DNA of 64,000 bases, taken from positions 10,938,001-11,002,000 of the forward strand of contig JARDYH010000003.1 of NCBI GenBank assembly GCA_029215795.1, written 5' to 3'. This DNA comes from Anniella stebbinsi. Lineage: Eukaryota > Chordata > Lepidosauria > Squamata > Anniellidae. A program made the translations under genes and the position numbers. Shown piece by piece: positions 22,401-32,721 of this stretch. Within the stretch, counting starts at the first letter, position 1, and each line of letters starts with the position of its first letter. The notes under the pieces are model-generated. The model was not told the DNA's origin. It did not search any database and was given only the letters and a program-made list of their open reading frames with translations.

Positions 22401-25400
22401 TTGTTTTGAGGGTTGTTCCTCGTCCTCAATCCATGTTGCCCAGGTTCGGTTGACATGGCAAGCCACGCTTGTGTGGGTAAATTAGGCAAATGGCTCCTGG
22501 CATGTGCCATGGCTTAAACAAGCCACTGTAGCTTATTTAAGCTATAGTGATCGTAAGCACCCAGGCAGTGTGTTATGATGCAAAAAGTCTCTTGCTTTTC
22601 TTTCATGAACTTCATAGGTGAAGGGCCGGTTTTCTCCTCTGGCCATGACTTGAAGGAACTAACTTGCAAACAAGGTGAGAAGCACCACCTAGAAGTCTTT
22701 GAGACCTGTTCTGAGGTGAGTTTCCGCACCTTGGATAGCTCTTTTGGAGTTCTGACTGGTTCTATTTTATTTATTTATTTATTTATTTTATTTCTAACCC
22801 GCCTCTCCATCCAGATCAAGGCGGGGAACAACAATAAATATAAATACAAGAATCATAAAATAGATAAAACATTAAAACAAATAAAAACAAATACATTATT
22901 AAAAACATCTTAACATTCAACTGGATAGGCCTGCCGGAAGAGATCAGTCTTCACAGCTCTCTTAAAGTCAAGAAGATTGCTAATTTGTCGAATCTCCTCC
23001 GGCAGGCCATTCCACAGTCTGGGAGCGGCAGAAGAGAAGGTCCTCTGGGTAACGCTCGTCAGCCTAGTTCTGGCTGATTGAAGTAAATTCTTCACAGAGG
23101 ACCTGAGAGTGCGGGGCAGATTATACGGGAGAAGGCGATCCCGCATGTAACCTGGACCCAAACCATGTAGGGCTTTAAAGGTAATAACCAACACTTTATA
23201 CTTCGCCCGGAACCTAATTGGCAGCCAGTGGAGAGATTTTAAAGCTGGTGTGATATGGTCACCCCTAGGTGTACTGGTTACCAACCTGGCTGCCATATTT
23301 TGAACTAGTTGAAGTTTCCTGACTAGGCACAGAGGTAGCCCTATGTACAGCGCATTGCAGAAGTCAAACTTCGAAGTTACCAGTGTATGCATTACCGTCT
23401 TTAGGTCTTCCAACTCTAGGAATGGACGCAGCTGGCGTATCAGCCGAAGCTGATAGTAGGCACTCCTGGCCGTCGCGTCTATCTGGGCTGTCATTTGGAG
23501 TGACGGATCCAGAAGTACCCCCAAGCTGTGAACACAGACTTTCAGGGGGGTGTAACCCCATCCAGAACTGGTTGACACACCTCCAAACCCAGGTTGTGGC
23601 CTTTGACAGCAAGCACCTCTGTTTGTTCAGTTTGTTTTTCCTCATCCAGCCCATTATCGCCTCCAAGCATTCATTCAGAGGAGACACACTATCCTTAGCT
23701 GACGATGTTGTCGAAGGCATAGAGAAATATATTTGGGTGTCATCAGCATACTGATAGCACCCCGCCCCATGCCTCCGGATGATCTCTCCCAGCGGTTTCA
23801 TATAAATGTTAAATAGCATTGGGGAAAGGTTGGCACCTTGTGGTACACCACGCAGCAGCTCCTTCTTTGCGAAGCAGCTATCCCCAAGCATCATCATCTG
23901 GAACCTGCCTGAGAGATAGGACCGGAACCACTGAAGCACAGTGTCCCCGATTCCCAATCCCCCCAGAAGTTCCAGAAGGATACCATGGTCGATGGTATTG
24001 AAAGCCGCTGAGAGGTCCAGGAGTACCAACAGGGACACACTCCCCCTGTCAATACTCAGGCATAGATCATCCACTAAGGTGACCATAGCGGTCTCAACTC
24101 TGTATCCTGCCCTGAAGCCGGTTTGAAATGGGTCTAGAAAATCTGTATCATCCAAAACTGCTTGGAGTTGGAAGTCAACCGCCCTCTCGATCACCTTGCC
24201 CAAAAACGGAAGATTTGATATCAGCCTATAGCTATTAAAGTCCAGGAGGTCCAGGGAGGGATTTTTTAGTAGCGGCTGTACTACCGCCTCTTTTAAACAT
24301 GTTGGAAAACTCCCCTCCCTGAGAGATGCATTAATAATATGTTGTAGATTTGATCGAACTGCATCTCCTCCCTGGACAACCAGCCAAGAAGGACAGGGAT
24401 CGAGAGGGCAAGTCATCCTCCTCACTTGTCCAAGCAGCTTGTCCATGTCCTCAGTACTCACCCACTGAAACTGATCCAGTGTAATTCTACTCGCGGAGTT
24501 ACTGGACACTCCATTGTCAGCTTCTGCTATAATGACAGCGTCTAAGTTGGCTCTTATCCGAGAGATTTTATATGTGAAATGATCGTTAAAGGCATCACAG
24601 TGAACTGCCGAAGGCTCTAAAACCTGGTTCAGGGGGGAAGATGCCTGAATTAGACCCCTCACCACCCTGAACAGTTCTGCTGGACGCGAGTTCGCAGACG
24701 CAATGCGTGCAGAGAAAAAAACAGGAACGAAGATGTTCTCTATGTCGCGTCTTGTTGGATACAAGTTGAGTTTTCCGCCATCAGCGCTCCAGTCGTCGTC
24801 CTTCCCGCTTCAACTCCCTGAGATCTTCAGTATACCAAGGTGTCCGATTAGAAGCGGGTCGGAGAGGACGTTTGGAGCCGATCGTGTCAATAGCCCTAGT
24901 TAGGTCTTGATTCCATCTGTTAACTAGGACTTCTACAGGATCGTCGACAACACCAGCCATAGCACCCTCTAAGGCTTTCCGGAATCCAAGAGGATCCATC
25001 AGCCTTCGAGGGCGGACCATCTTAATCGGTCCACCACCCCTGCAGGGGCGGGTGGTAGCCGTGATACTAACCCTGACCAGAAAATTATCTGTCCATGACA
25101 ACACGGAGGTATTTATCACCTCCGCCCACAGATCTGTCTGTTCGGAACTGAAAACAGCATCAAGGGTGTGACCCACTGAATGTGTAGGTCCAGAGACCAA
25201 TTAAGATAGGCCCATGTTTGTCATGGATGCCATGAACTCCTGAGCTGCACCTGACAAACTGGTCCCGAATGGGATGTTGAAGTCACCCAGGACCAAAAGC
25301 CTGAGTGAATCCAACACCAGCTCCGAGACCAGTTCCGTGAGCTCAGCCAGGGAGTCTGATAGGCAGTGGGGTGGCTGGTACACTAACAGAATCCCTTGTC

Positions 25401-27650
25401 TGTCCCTGGTCTTCAGACTCAGGTCTTCAGACTCAGGTACACACACTCAATGTGATTCAATTCACGGACAGGAAATCTGGTCAGTTTAAGATTATCCTTG
25501 TAGACCACAGCTACTCCGTCCCCCCCCCCCGCCCACTTTCCCTCACCTGCTCACTGACACAATACCTAGCTGGGAGGGCCTGGGCCCATGTCGGACCACT
25601 GTCATCTCCCAGCCAGGTCTCTGTGAAACATGCCAGGTCGGCCTTCTCATCTAGAAGAAGATAATGGATGATGTTTATTTTTAACCAACCTGGCATTACA
25701 TAAGAGCAAGGAAAGGTTCTGTGGGTGGCCTGGTTTGTTCTCCAAGTTCCCCGGGGTGGCAGGGTGACCGGAAGGTAAGATGGGTGTTAAATACCCATCT
25801 CTCCTTCCCCTGTAATGGCACCTCACCTTGCCAACTCCATAGCTCCCTCTGCCCTGCACAACACATATTGCCGCTCCCAGACACAATCCAGTCACCAGTC
25901 AGCTGGCTCCGGTGTTCTCACTCCAGCCTCTGTTCAGCCTGGGCTTCTCAGGAGGAGGGTGGGGGGAGGGGAAACCCAGGGACTGAAACCCAGTGTGGAT
26001 TCACCGCCCCTCTGACATCGGAGCCACCAGCCTTCTTGGGTGGTGGTGGGCTGGAGCTGTTTAAGGGGATTGAACAGCCATCTGTCAGGGATGCTGTCAT
26101 TGTGTCTTCTACTGCAGATCCTGCATTGAGCAGGGGTTGGATTAGATGGTTTCCTGGTCTATTCCAACTGTATGATTCCATGATCCTCTTTGGAGGGCCC
26201 CTCAGAAGCAAGATGCAATGAGTCCTGGGAGACTGTTCCTCAAGAGCTCTCACCTGGTCCTGACTCTGTTATCTTATTGGTGTCAGGACAAGCATGCTGA
26301 ATCAGACCAAGGCCTATCTAGTCCAGGATTCTCTTCCCTCCATGGCCAACCAGGTGGACAGCCCTCAAGCAGGACATGAATGCTAAGCCATGATTAGACC
26401 ACTATCCCTTTTGTAGCAAACAGTTAGTGAGCGTGTTTAAACCGTGGTTATGTAGCCACCAGGGTTAGGAATGGTTCACGTGACATCCTGAATCATGGTT
26501 CACATGACACACTAAGCCATCATGTTTAGCTCAAAATGCTTAACCACCGTGGCTTAGCATGTTGTCCAAATTGGGTGAATGACTCCTGCTGTTCCCCAGC
26601 AACTGGTGTACATAGGCATACTGCCTCTGAGACTGGAGGTAGCATGTAGCCATCAGGGCTAGTAGCTATTGCTAGCCATCTCCTCCATGAATTTGTCCAA
26701 TCCCCTTTAGAGCCATCCAAGTTGGTGGCCATCACTGTATCTTACAGAAGTGAATTCCATCATTTAACTATACTGCTGTGTGAAGAAGTCCTTCCTTTTA
26801 ACTATCCTGACTCTCCCATCACTCAGCTTCATGGGATGGCCCCACTGGGTTTCTAATATTCTTCATACCAGGCATAGTTTCATAGGCCTTTTTATGAGTC
26901 TTGGCTTTTAGTCTAATGCTGTCAAGAGGCAGCTGGACAACCATCTGTTAGGGATGCTTTGAGGTGGATTCCTGCATTGAGCAAGAGGTTGGACTCAATG
27001 GCCTTATAGGCCCCTTCCAACTCTACTATTCTATGATTCTATTTCTCTCTCTCTTTCTTTTTCAAAACTCTCTTTTTTACAGGTCATGAGTTTGCTTCCC
27101 AAGCTACCTGTTCCCGTCATTGCCAAGGTGAATGGCCTGGCTACTGCAGCCGGCTGCCAACTGGTAGCAAGCTGTGATATTGCCGTAGCCAGTGAGATGT
27201 CCAGGTTTTCCACCCCGGGAGTGAACGTTGGGCTGTTCTGCTCGACGCCCGCAGTGGCAGTGGGGAGATCTCTCCCTAGAAAGGTAGGTCCCGTCGAAAG
27301 GAGGATTTGTTAAAGCCTTTCCTCAGACTATGGAAATGAGACTAAAGATAGGGCCTGTTCAGACGACACGCTAAGCCATGGTTAGGCCACTCACCCTTTT
27401 GCAGCAAATGGTTAATGAGCATGTTTAAACCATGGTTATGGAGCCACCATGGTTAGGAATAGTTCACACGACATGCTAAGTCATGGTTCACACAACACAC
27501 CAAGCCATAATGTTTAGCTCAAAATGCTTAACCACAGTGGCTTAGCATGTCGTCTGTACAGGGTCATAATCAGTTATGGTGAAGAATTATAATGAAAACC
27601 TCCAAGCAGCCTGTGGATTCCACCTATATCTTGGTTTGTAAGATAATGGA

Positions 27651-27691
<41 letters not shown>

Positions 27692-29168
27692 CCTCTGTCA
27701 ATAATTAGATTTAAACCCAGTGTGTTTTTTAATTGATTTTTAAATTATTTTTCTTTTGCTGTTGGTTTCTTTAATTTAGTTTTGGAAACCCTTAAAAAGA
27801 AAGGGAAAAAAGAAAGGAGGGTTTGTTGCCACACCTTGCTCAATGGTTCCCTTCCCTTCTACACCACTGCTTTCATAGACCAGGGCCCAAAACATCAGAG
27901 GCCCCAATCCAGCCTTGTAGGCTTACCCAGAGGGCAAAGCTCCTTTCCCCTCGACTGCTGACTCTTTGGCGGTTGCCTGACTTGCGTACAGTTTTTTCTG
28001 CCCGTTCTAAAAGGTTGAACTACCTTTCCTAAGGCTTCTGCATGGGCAGTAGGACCTTTAAGCTGCCATATACTGGTAGTTTGGCCCAGTCCTCTTTTAC
28101 TTTCAGTCCCACTGGAATTCAGCTCCTGAGAGCTTCTCCGAAATTGAATTCAGCCCTCAGGCTCAAAGAGGTTCAAGACCCCCTGAAATCGCCAAATCTC
28201 CACACGGCACTTGTTATGGGCAAAAAACCACCCAACACAGTGACCCTGTTCAGATGACGCACTAAACCATGGTGGTTAAGTATTTTGAGTAAAACATTAT
28301 GGCGGAGTGTGCCATGTGAACCATTCCTAACCATGGTGGCTGCATAAGCACAGTTTAAACACACTAACCGTTTGCTGAAAAAAAGGTAGCGGCCTAACCG
28401 TGGCTTAGCGTGTTGTCTGAACAGGCCCAATGGTTGTATTGGTGCTGGCTGGTGTTCAGGACAGACGAAAGAAGGGGATTTTTGCACACCGAGTAGTTAA
28501 AATACGGAATTCCCTGGCTACCAATGACTTTCACAGGGGATTTTAAAAATTCATGGAGGATTAGAGTATCGGGGGTTGTTATGGCTATGTACTATTGCCA
28601 AAATCAAAAGCAGAAAGAACCCATGGACCACTTAGAACCCACCCAACAAGCCACCCTCGCCACGTTCAGATGACACAAGAAGCTGCAGGGTTTAAATTTG
28701 CAACCCGGAGCCCATGGGGCGCCAAAACCCACCGTGGCTTAAATAAGCCATGGTGGTTGTGATGACTGTGCGAACCAGGTCTATATCTGGTTTGGTCCTG
28801 AAATAGGCAAATCTAAGAAAATCTATTTCTCTGATTGCAACAATTCTGTACAGGTTGCACTGGAGATGCTGTTCACAGGAGAGCCTATATCGGCCCAGGA
28901 TGCGCTTCTGCACGGGCTCATCAGCAGGGTGGTACCAGAGGATAAATTGGAAGATGAAACCCTGAGAATCGCCCGCAAGATATGTGAGAGCAGCCGCTCT
29001 GTTGTGTCTCTGGGGAAAGCCACTTTTTACAAACAGATTGAGCAGGATGTCGGCACCGCCTACAGAATAGCCTCCCAGGTCATGGTGGACAACCTTGCCC
29101 TCAAGGATGGGCAGGAAGGGATCGAGGCTTTCATCTCTAAACGCAAGCCTGCCTGGACTCATACCTGA
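19250..29168 (+). CDS. ECHDC3: ECHDC3, enoyl-CoA hydratase domain-containing protein 3 (5 coding exons, 313 aa)
   Basis: The joined exons (19250-19455, 21941-22062, 22618-22715, 27083-27283, 28854-29168) give 942 nt including the stop, with GT-AG at all four introns and compatible phases (2, 1, 0, 0). The product is a crotonase-superfamily protein. The N-terminus to about residue 60 is rich in Arg/Ala/Ser with few acidic residues, consistent with a mitochondrial targeting peptide. The crotonase core starts at QLDGIR (64-69). The first oxyanion-hole loop is GPVFSSGHD (112-120); the second is [20 protein letters not shown] (159-178). Human ECHDC3 is about 303 aa, so length fits. Both catalytic glutamates of classical enoyl-CoA hydratase are replaced: Gln168 in AAGCQL and Gly188 in STPGVNVGL. 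True hydratase activity is therefore doubtful from sequence. The start ATG has G at -3 and G at +4. Family identity is firm; biochemical role is inferred only. Confidence 0.95.
21233..21604 (+). other. Unrecognised 123-codon open frame in ECHDC3 intron 1
   Basis: The frame is not low-complexity (contains [16 protein letters not shown] and [15 protein letters not shown]) and lies outside the repeats recognised here. No family is recognised, and no splice sites or promoter support expression. It may be a degraded mobile-element protein or chance. Confidence 0.2.
21628..21915 (-). mobile_element. CR1 3' end just upstream of ECHDC3 exon 2
   Basis: ATCATAGAATCATAAAATTG then GGAAGGGACCACAAGGACC marks the CR1 terminus in minus orientation. 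It extends to about 21905-21915, so only about 25-35 bp separate it from the exon 2 acceptor. Confidence 0.85.
21941..22062 (+). CDS. ECHDC3: ECHDC3 exon 2
   Basis: 122 nt. The acceptor is ATCTTTCCAG|G and the donor is TTTCAG|GTAGTT. It begins with the third base of Arg69 and encodes [18 protein letters not shown] onward to VIIIS, the first beta strands of the crotonase fold. A CR1 fragment ends only about 20-35 bp upstream of the acceptor. Confidence 0.95.
22618..22715 (+). CDS. ECHDC3: ECHDC3 exon 3
   Basis: 98 nt. The acceptor is CTTCATAG|GTG and the donor is TCTGAG|GTGAGT. It encodes [16 protein letters not shown] and continues to FETCSE. It carries the first oxyanion-hole motif, including the Gly-His-Asp that follows the two serines. 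Confidence 0.95.
22740..22763. repeat. Left half of an older dispersed repeat split by the LINE
   Basis: GGAGTTCTGACTGGTTCT here continues at 25981 with GACTGAAACCC. The intact arrangement is present at 61950-62035, where the two halves are contiguous. A further copy in reverse orientation lies at 50487-50605. Confidence 0.7.
22764..25980 (-). mobile_element. Nearly complete LINE of the CR1/L2 superfamily (3217 bp) in ECHDC3 intron 3
   Basis: Read on the minus strand, endonuclease remnants come first (TETWL near 25620; LVLGDFNIP near 25270-25292; [14 protein letters not shown] near 25150-25195). Next comes reverse transcriptase (about 24764-23600) with [26 protein letters not shown] and the catalytic YADD at 23739-23750. 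Last is a C-terminal domain (23578-22910) with [16 protein letters not shown] and [11 protein letters not shown]. The 3' end is an (AAAT)n tail at 22764-22790. The frame is broken between endonuclease and RT and again near 23590-23640, so it is inactive. It interrupts an older repeat precisely (see findings). Confidence 0.85.
25981..26040. repeat. Right half of the dispersed repeat split by the LINE
   Basis: GACTGAAACCCAGTGTGGA then TTCACCGCC and GGAGCCACCAG match the continuation of the unsplit copy at about 61970-62035. Together with 22740-22763 it marks the pre-insertion site. Confidence 0.7.
26045..26195 (+). mobile_element. CR1 3' end
   Basis: CATCTGTCAGGGATGCTGTC, GCATTGAGCAGGGGTTGGAT and a terminal GTATGATTCCATGATCC. 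Confidence 0.75.
26370..26580. mobile_element. Palindromic MITE, same family, in ECHDC3 intron 3
   Basis: TGCTAAGCCATGATTAGACC, GTTTAAACCGTGGTTATG and AACCACCGTGGCTTAGCATG are aligned in the same order as in the 27350 copy. The outer ends are lost. Confidence 0.65.
26560..26890 (-). mobile_element. CR1-type LINE 3' fragment (minus)
   Basis: CCCAGCAACTGGTGTACATAG and AGAAGTGAATTCCATCATTT match the minus-strand element at 13890-14300. Confidence 0.7.
26925..27045 (+). mobile_element. CR1 3' end 38 bp upstream of ECHDC3 exon 4
   Basis: GGCAGCTGGACAACCATCTG, TTGGACTCAATGGCCTTATAG and ATTCTATGATTCTAT at the 3' terminus. It ends where the exon 4 pyrimidine tract begins. Confidence 0.85.
27083..27283 (+). 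CDS. ECHDC3: ECHDC3 exon 4
   Basis: 201 nt, phase 0 on both sides. The acceptor follows a strong pyrimidine tract (TCTTTTTTACAG) and the donor is AGAAAG|GTAGGT. It encodes [18 protein letters not shown], then the second oxyanion-hole block [16 protein letters not shown], and the [14 protein letters not shown] loop. Both classical catalytic Glu positions of the superfamily fall in this exon and are Gln and Gly here. Confidence 0.95.
27350..27565. mobile_element. Palindromic MITE in ECHDC3 intron 4
   Basis: GGGCCTGTTCAGACGACACG at the left and CATGTCGTCTGTACAGGG at the right are inverted. Inside are AAACCATGGTTATGGAGCC and multiple CTAAGCCATGG motifs. About 215 bp. Confidence 0.7.
27652..27688. 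repeat. (AT)n microsatellite in ECHDC3 intron 4
   Basis: Uninterrupted AT dinucleotides. Comparable tracts occur at 18960-18986, 47285-47328 and 50418-50441. Confidence 0.9.
28240..28430. mobile_element. Palindromic MITE, same family, opposite orientation
   Basis: CCCTGTTCAGATGACGCAC to GTGTTGTCTGAACAGGCCC, with CTAACCATGGTGGCTGCAT inside. Related to the element at 27350. Confidence 0.65.
28854..29168 (+). CDS. ECHDC3: ECHDC3 exon 5 (terminal coding exon)
   Basis: The acceptor is TTCTGTACAG|GTT. It encodes [19 protein letters not shown] through RKPAWTHT, with TGA at 29166-29168. This is the C-terminal helical part of the crotonase fold, used for oligomer contacts in the superfamily. A variant poly(A) signal ATTAAA lies at 29212-29217, 44 bp after the stop, and a canonical AATAAA at about 30228, beyond an intervening CR1; neither is proven to be used. 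Confidence 0.95.
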   Translation, partial: VALEMLFTGEPISAQDALLHGLISRVVPEDKLEDETLRIARKICESSRSVVSLGKATFYKQIEQDVGTAYRIASQVMVDNLALKDGQEGIEAFISKRKPAWTHT

Positions 29169-29579
29169 AACGGAGTTTCCCAAGGGACACCCCTCACCTT
29201 TGAAGAACCAAATTAAATGCAGAAAAGATCTCAAGATCCCCATAACTGGTGCCTTCTCTCTTTGAAATCATAGGGACTAGTATCCTGTTTATGCAGTGTG
29301 TTGCTTAAAAAGTGTGGCTGTTCTTTGGTCTGCACAAAATGACCATCAGGCACATCATGATTTGTTAATTAGCCAAGATGCAATATCAATCAGGAAATCA
29401 TTAATAGTTGTTTCTCTTGATAACTCAAGAGAAAATGGGCTGTATTTGATAGATGCTATAATAGTTGGGTGGTTTAATATAGTTGGGTGGTTTAATAGAA
29501 GAACTTAAAGAGCTACCTTTATCCTGAGACTCATCCGACACAGTCGCTTCTCTGCATAGCTGAGTAAACCTCAGTTGCC

Positions 29580-30118
29580 CATTGTTGTTACTTAATTCAT
29601 TCCTATACCACCAAAAGAGTATTGTGTCCAGTTCTGGGCACACACTTCGAGAAGGATGCAGACAATCTGGAGGGGGTTCAGAGGAGGGCAATGAGGACGA
29701 ACAGGGGTCTGGAAACAAAGCCCTAAGAGGAGGGACTTGAAAGAACTGGGCATGTTTAGCCTGGAGGAGAGAAGACAGGGGAGACATGATAGCACTCTTC
29801 AAATACTTGAAAGGTTGTCAAACAGAGGAGGGCCAGGATCTCTTCTCGATCAACCCAGAGTGCAGGACGTGGAATAATGGGCTCAAGTTACAGGAAGCCA
29901 GATTCCAGGGACATCAGGAAAAACTTCTTGACTGTTAGAGCAATACAACAATGGAACACATTACCTAGGGAGGTGGTGGGCTCTCCCACATTAGAGGCCT
30001 TCAAGATGCAGCTGGAGACCCATCTGTCAGGGATGCTTTAAGTTTGATACCTGCATTGAGCAGGGGGTTGGACCTGATGGCCTTATAGCCCCCTTCCAAC
30101 TCTACTATGATTCTATAA
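29580..30118 (+). mobile_element. CR1 ORF2 end and 3' terminus, downstream of ECHDC3
   Basis: GTGTCCAGTTCTGGGCACA corresponds to the YCAQFWSP region of CR1 ORF2. It continues through CATGATAGCACTCTTCAAAT to the terminal CTACTATGATTCTATAA. Confidence 0.85.
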
Positions 30119-30560
30119 AATAGCCGAAGTTTTCTGGGTGGTTCAAAATGATTCACAAGATAGAATGTTGCATAAAAGTTGAAATATATGAAATGTAAAA
30201 ACAATTTAAACAGCTAAAACCAATTTCAATAAAATAATAGACCTGTCCAGACAGCTGGCATAAATGCCCCATCAGATGCTATTAAATGCCTGGGCGTAGA
30301 GGACAATCTTAACCTGGTGCCGAAAAGATGGCAGTGTTGGTGCCAGGCAGTGGGGAGATCATTCCATAATCGGGGGCCACCACTCAAAAGGCCCTCTCCC
30401 TTGCTGCCACCTTCTGAGCCAACGTTGGCATGTTTGCCAGAAAGTCTAAACTGACTTTCGACTATTTTGTGAGATAGCTGGCAGTCCCAAGGGAAAGAAC
30501 AGCAGAAGGACATGCCAAGGTATCTGGAGCAGGGCTGCTTATGGCTTGGCTTTGACACGT
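30118..30560 (-). mobile_element. LINE 3' region (minus), degraded
   Basis: CATTCCATAATCGGGGGCC, CAAAAGGCCCTCTCCC and an A-rich 3' UTR near 30200-30235 match the minus-strand L2-like LINE signature seen also at 11665-12060. Confidence 0.55.
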
Positions 30561-31237
30561 TATCCAAATGACTCCTCCCCACATCCAGGGGCACGGTGTC
30601 CTACGTAGTTGTTTGGCTCTCTGCATAGTCTGTGGAAGCAGAAGCAGGCCTGCAGATTCATTTGCATAGTGCATTGATTCATTTTATATTGGAAACTCAT
30701 CCCTCTTGGAAGGGATCCAGAGTAGTATACACCAGACTGCATTTATTCCTTGGAAGCATAGGAAATGCATAGAATGTTGCATTGGATGCAGGTCTCAACT
30801 TCCCTAGGAGCCACTGGCACTGGGAGCAGCTGGTATTGAGCTAGAGACAGGGGTGCACAACTCGTGGCCCACAAGTGGCCCACCAAGGCCTTTGTGCAGC
30901 CCCTTGGACTCCACCTGCTGCCAAATCCCCCCATCCCCCTAGTGGATGAATAGATGGATATTCTATTCCTCCAACTGTCAGATGAATGAATGAAGTATCA
31001 TATGTTCATACCCTGTGCCTTCCCTTGCATCATTACCTCCTTCTCACTGAGCTGTGTCTGGGCTGTACTACTTTCGACTACAGGTGGGGCCTCATGCGAT
31101 CGGCCCGTTCATGAAATGGTTGAACTGATTCAAACTTCTGGGTATACAGGCTGATTGTGGGTAACTGAGGCTTACTGAGCCCTGTGTTGATGTCGAGGGG
31201 GAAGGAAGAATGTCCGCAGGCTGAGGTGTGAGTGGCT

Positions 31238-31617
31238 TAGTGTAAGGATTGGGCTCAGCACTTCTGCAGAAGCATCTCAAGAGGATGTAAGGACTGACTC
31301 AAGGTCCAGTGAGGAAGAGGGCGACGCAGTGGGGGGGGGGGGTCACCAAGTTTTCAGGAGATAGAGCCGGAAGACAACAGAAGAGAGGAATTCTTTCCAG
31401 AGGCTAGTTAATCAGTTGGTTCAAAGCCAAACAGAAACTTCTTTGGAAATACAAGATCTTACGGGGAGGGAGGAGTTGGGAGTGAGAAATACCAGAATCA
31501 GCCGTCGGATCAAGAGGGAAGAGCAACTTTGGGAAGTAAGCCGTCCTGCAAGGTTGGCTCATCAAAAGAGGTCCCTAGGGGAAGACCCTCCCTGAGGGTG
31601 AGACTAAAGCCACTCAG
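31238..31617 (+). mobile_element. Older LTR-like sequence hosting the solo LTR
   Basis: It begins TGTAAGGATTGGGCTC, and towards its right end GGGGAAGACCCTCCCTGAG resembles the GAAGACCCTCCCTGAAAG block of the other LTRs. It probably represents a diverged relative; the right boundary after 32184 is unclear. Confidence 0.45.
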
Positions 31618-32179
31618 TGTCAGGATCAGGCCTGTTCTCCCTAGTGTGGGGGAAGGGGGTGTGGGGGTGGGGGTGTCAATCAGACTCAGAATCTGAAGAA
31701 GAAGAAGAAGAAGAAGAAGAAGAAGAAGAAGAAGAAGAAGAAGAAGAAGAAGAAGATTTACCATAAAACTTCTCTGTAGCTTATCTGTGAGAATGCAGAT
31801 GGCCCAAATATTGTCCCCTCCTCTCTTCCTGGGAACTCAGCCTTTGTCTGAGGAGGAGGGGACATTGGTGCTGACAGATCCCAGTGTCTGCCACAGCCAA
31901 GAGGACGTAGGAGGTGGTCTCTTGAGGTAGCGGCTCATGGGAAACTTCTCAAGTGAAACCCTCCCTGATGAAAAGTGTCTGTTGGAATGTTGGGAACAGC
32001 CCTGCTTGAGTTGAAAGCAACTGCCTAGCTTTGTTAGTCTAATTAAGCTTAGAGCATAGCTCCTTGCATTGACACCCTTCAGGTGAGAAGAGATGTTTGT
32101 TCGTTGAATAAAGCTTTGTGGATTACACAGCAGACGTCTTTATTGTCCCGTACAGGCAGGGGGGCTTGGAATCACGACA
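31618..32179 (+). mobile_element. Solo LTR (562 bp) with 5-bp TSD CTCAG
   Basis: Starts TGTCAGGATCAGGCC, ends ATCACGACA, and is flanked by CTCAG at 31613-31617 and 32180-32184. It shares GTTGAATAAAGCTTTGTGG near its end with the LTRs at 13007 and 41285. It contains an approximately 20-unit GAA repeat at 31695-31756. It is inserted in a related, older LTR-like sequence beginning near 31238. Confidence 0.85.
31695..31756 (+). repeat. (GAA)n trinucleotide repeat, about 20 units
   Basis: An uninterrupted GAA run of about 62 bp inside the solo LTR at 31618-32179. Sister LTRs have only GAAGAAGGAGAA at the equivalent place, so the repeat expanded after insertion or in this copy's lineage. Confidence 0.9.
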
Positions 32180-32721
32180 CTCAGGTTTCGGGCGGCTGGC
32201 TGGTACCAGTTTCATTGCAACTGTCATAGCAGTAGGTCATCCATCAAAGAGATCTTTGGGTTGTCTAGGGACTTGTCTATACACCCTGTATGCGCCCCGG
32301 AGGCTGCGCAGTGGTGCTGAGTTGTTTAGATGTTGCAGCCACCCGGGCTTCCCCCCCCCCGAAACTGCACTTTTAAAAAGTCACTGACTTACTGTGACTT
32401 TTTTCCTTTACTTCAAGGTCACCACCTTCTTTTCTCTGTCTGTTGGTGGTGACCTCACTTTGGATTGAGGCTGGGGGCATTCCGAGGGTGTATCGAGGCC
32501 CTGGGTAGGTTGGCGGGGGTGCGGGAAGGCCGGGTAAGGGGCAGGCTTGATTCGCTGAATGGGCGCTGGTGCTGCCCAGAAAGCCTGCGGTCCTTCCTGC
32601 CATGGAGGTTTGCCACTCCTGCCCCGTAGCTGCGATTCCGCGGGGTTTTGAGGGAACACATCGGTGTGGTTTGGCAATCCACACTTAGGGACACTAAGGC
32701 CAATGGAGACTCTAGAGTTGG

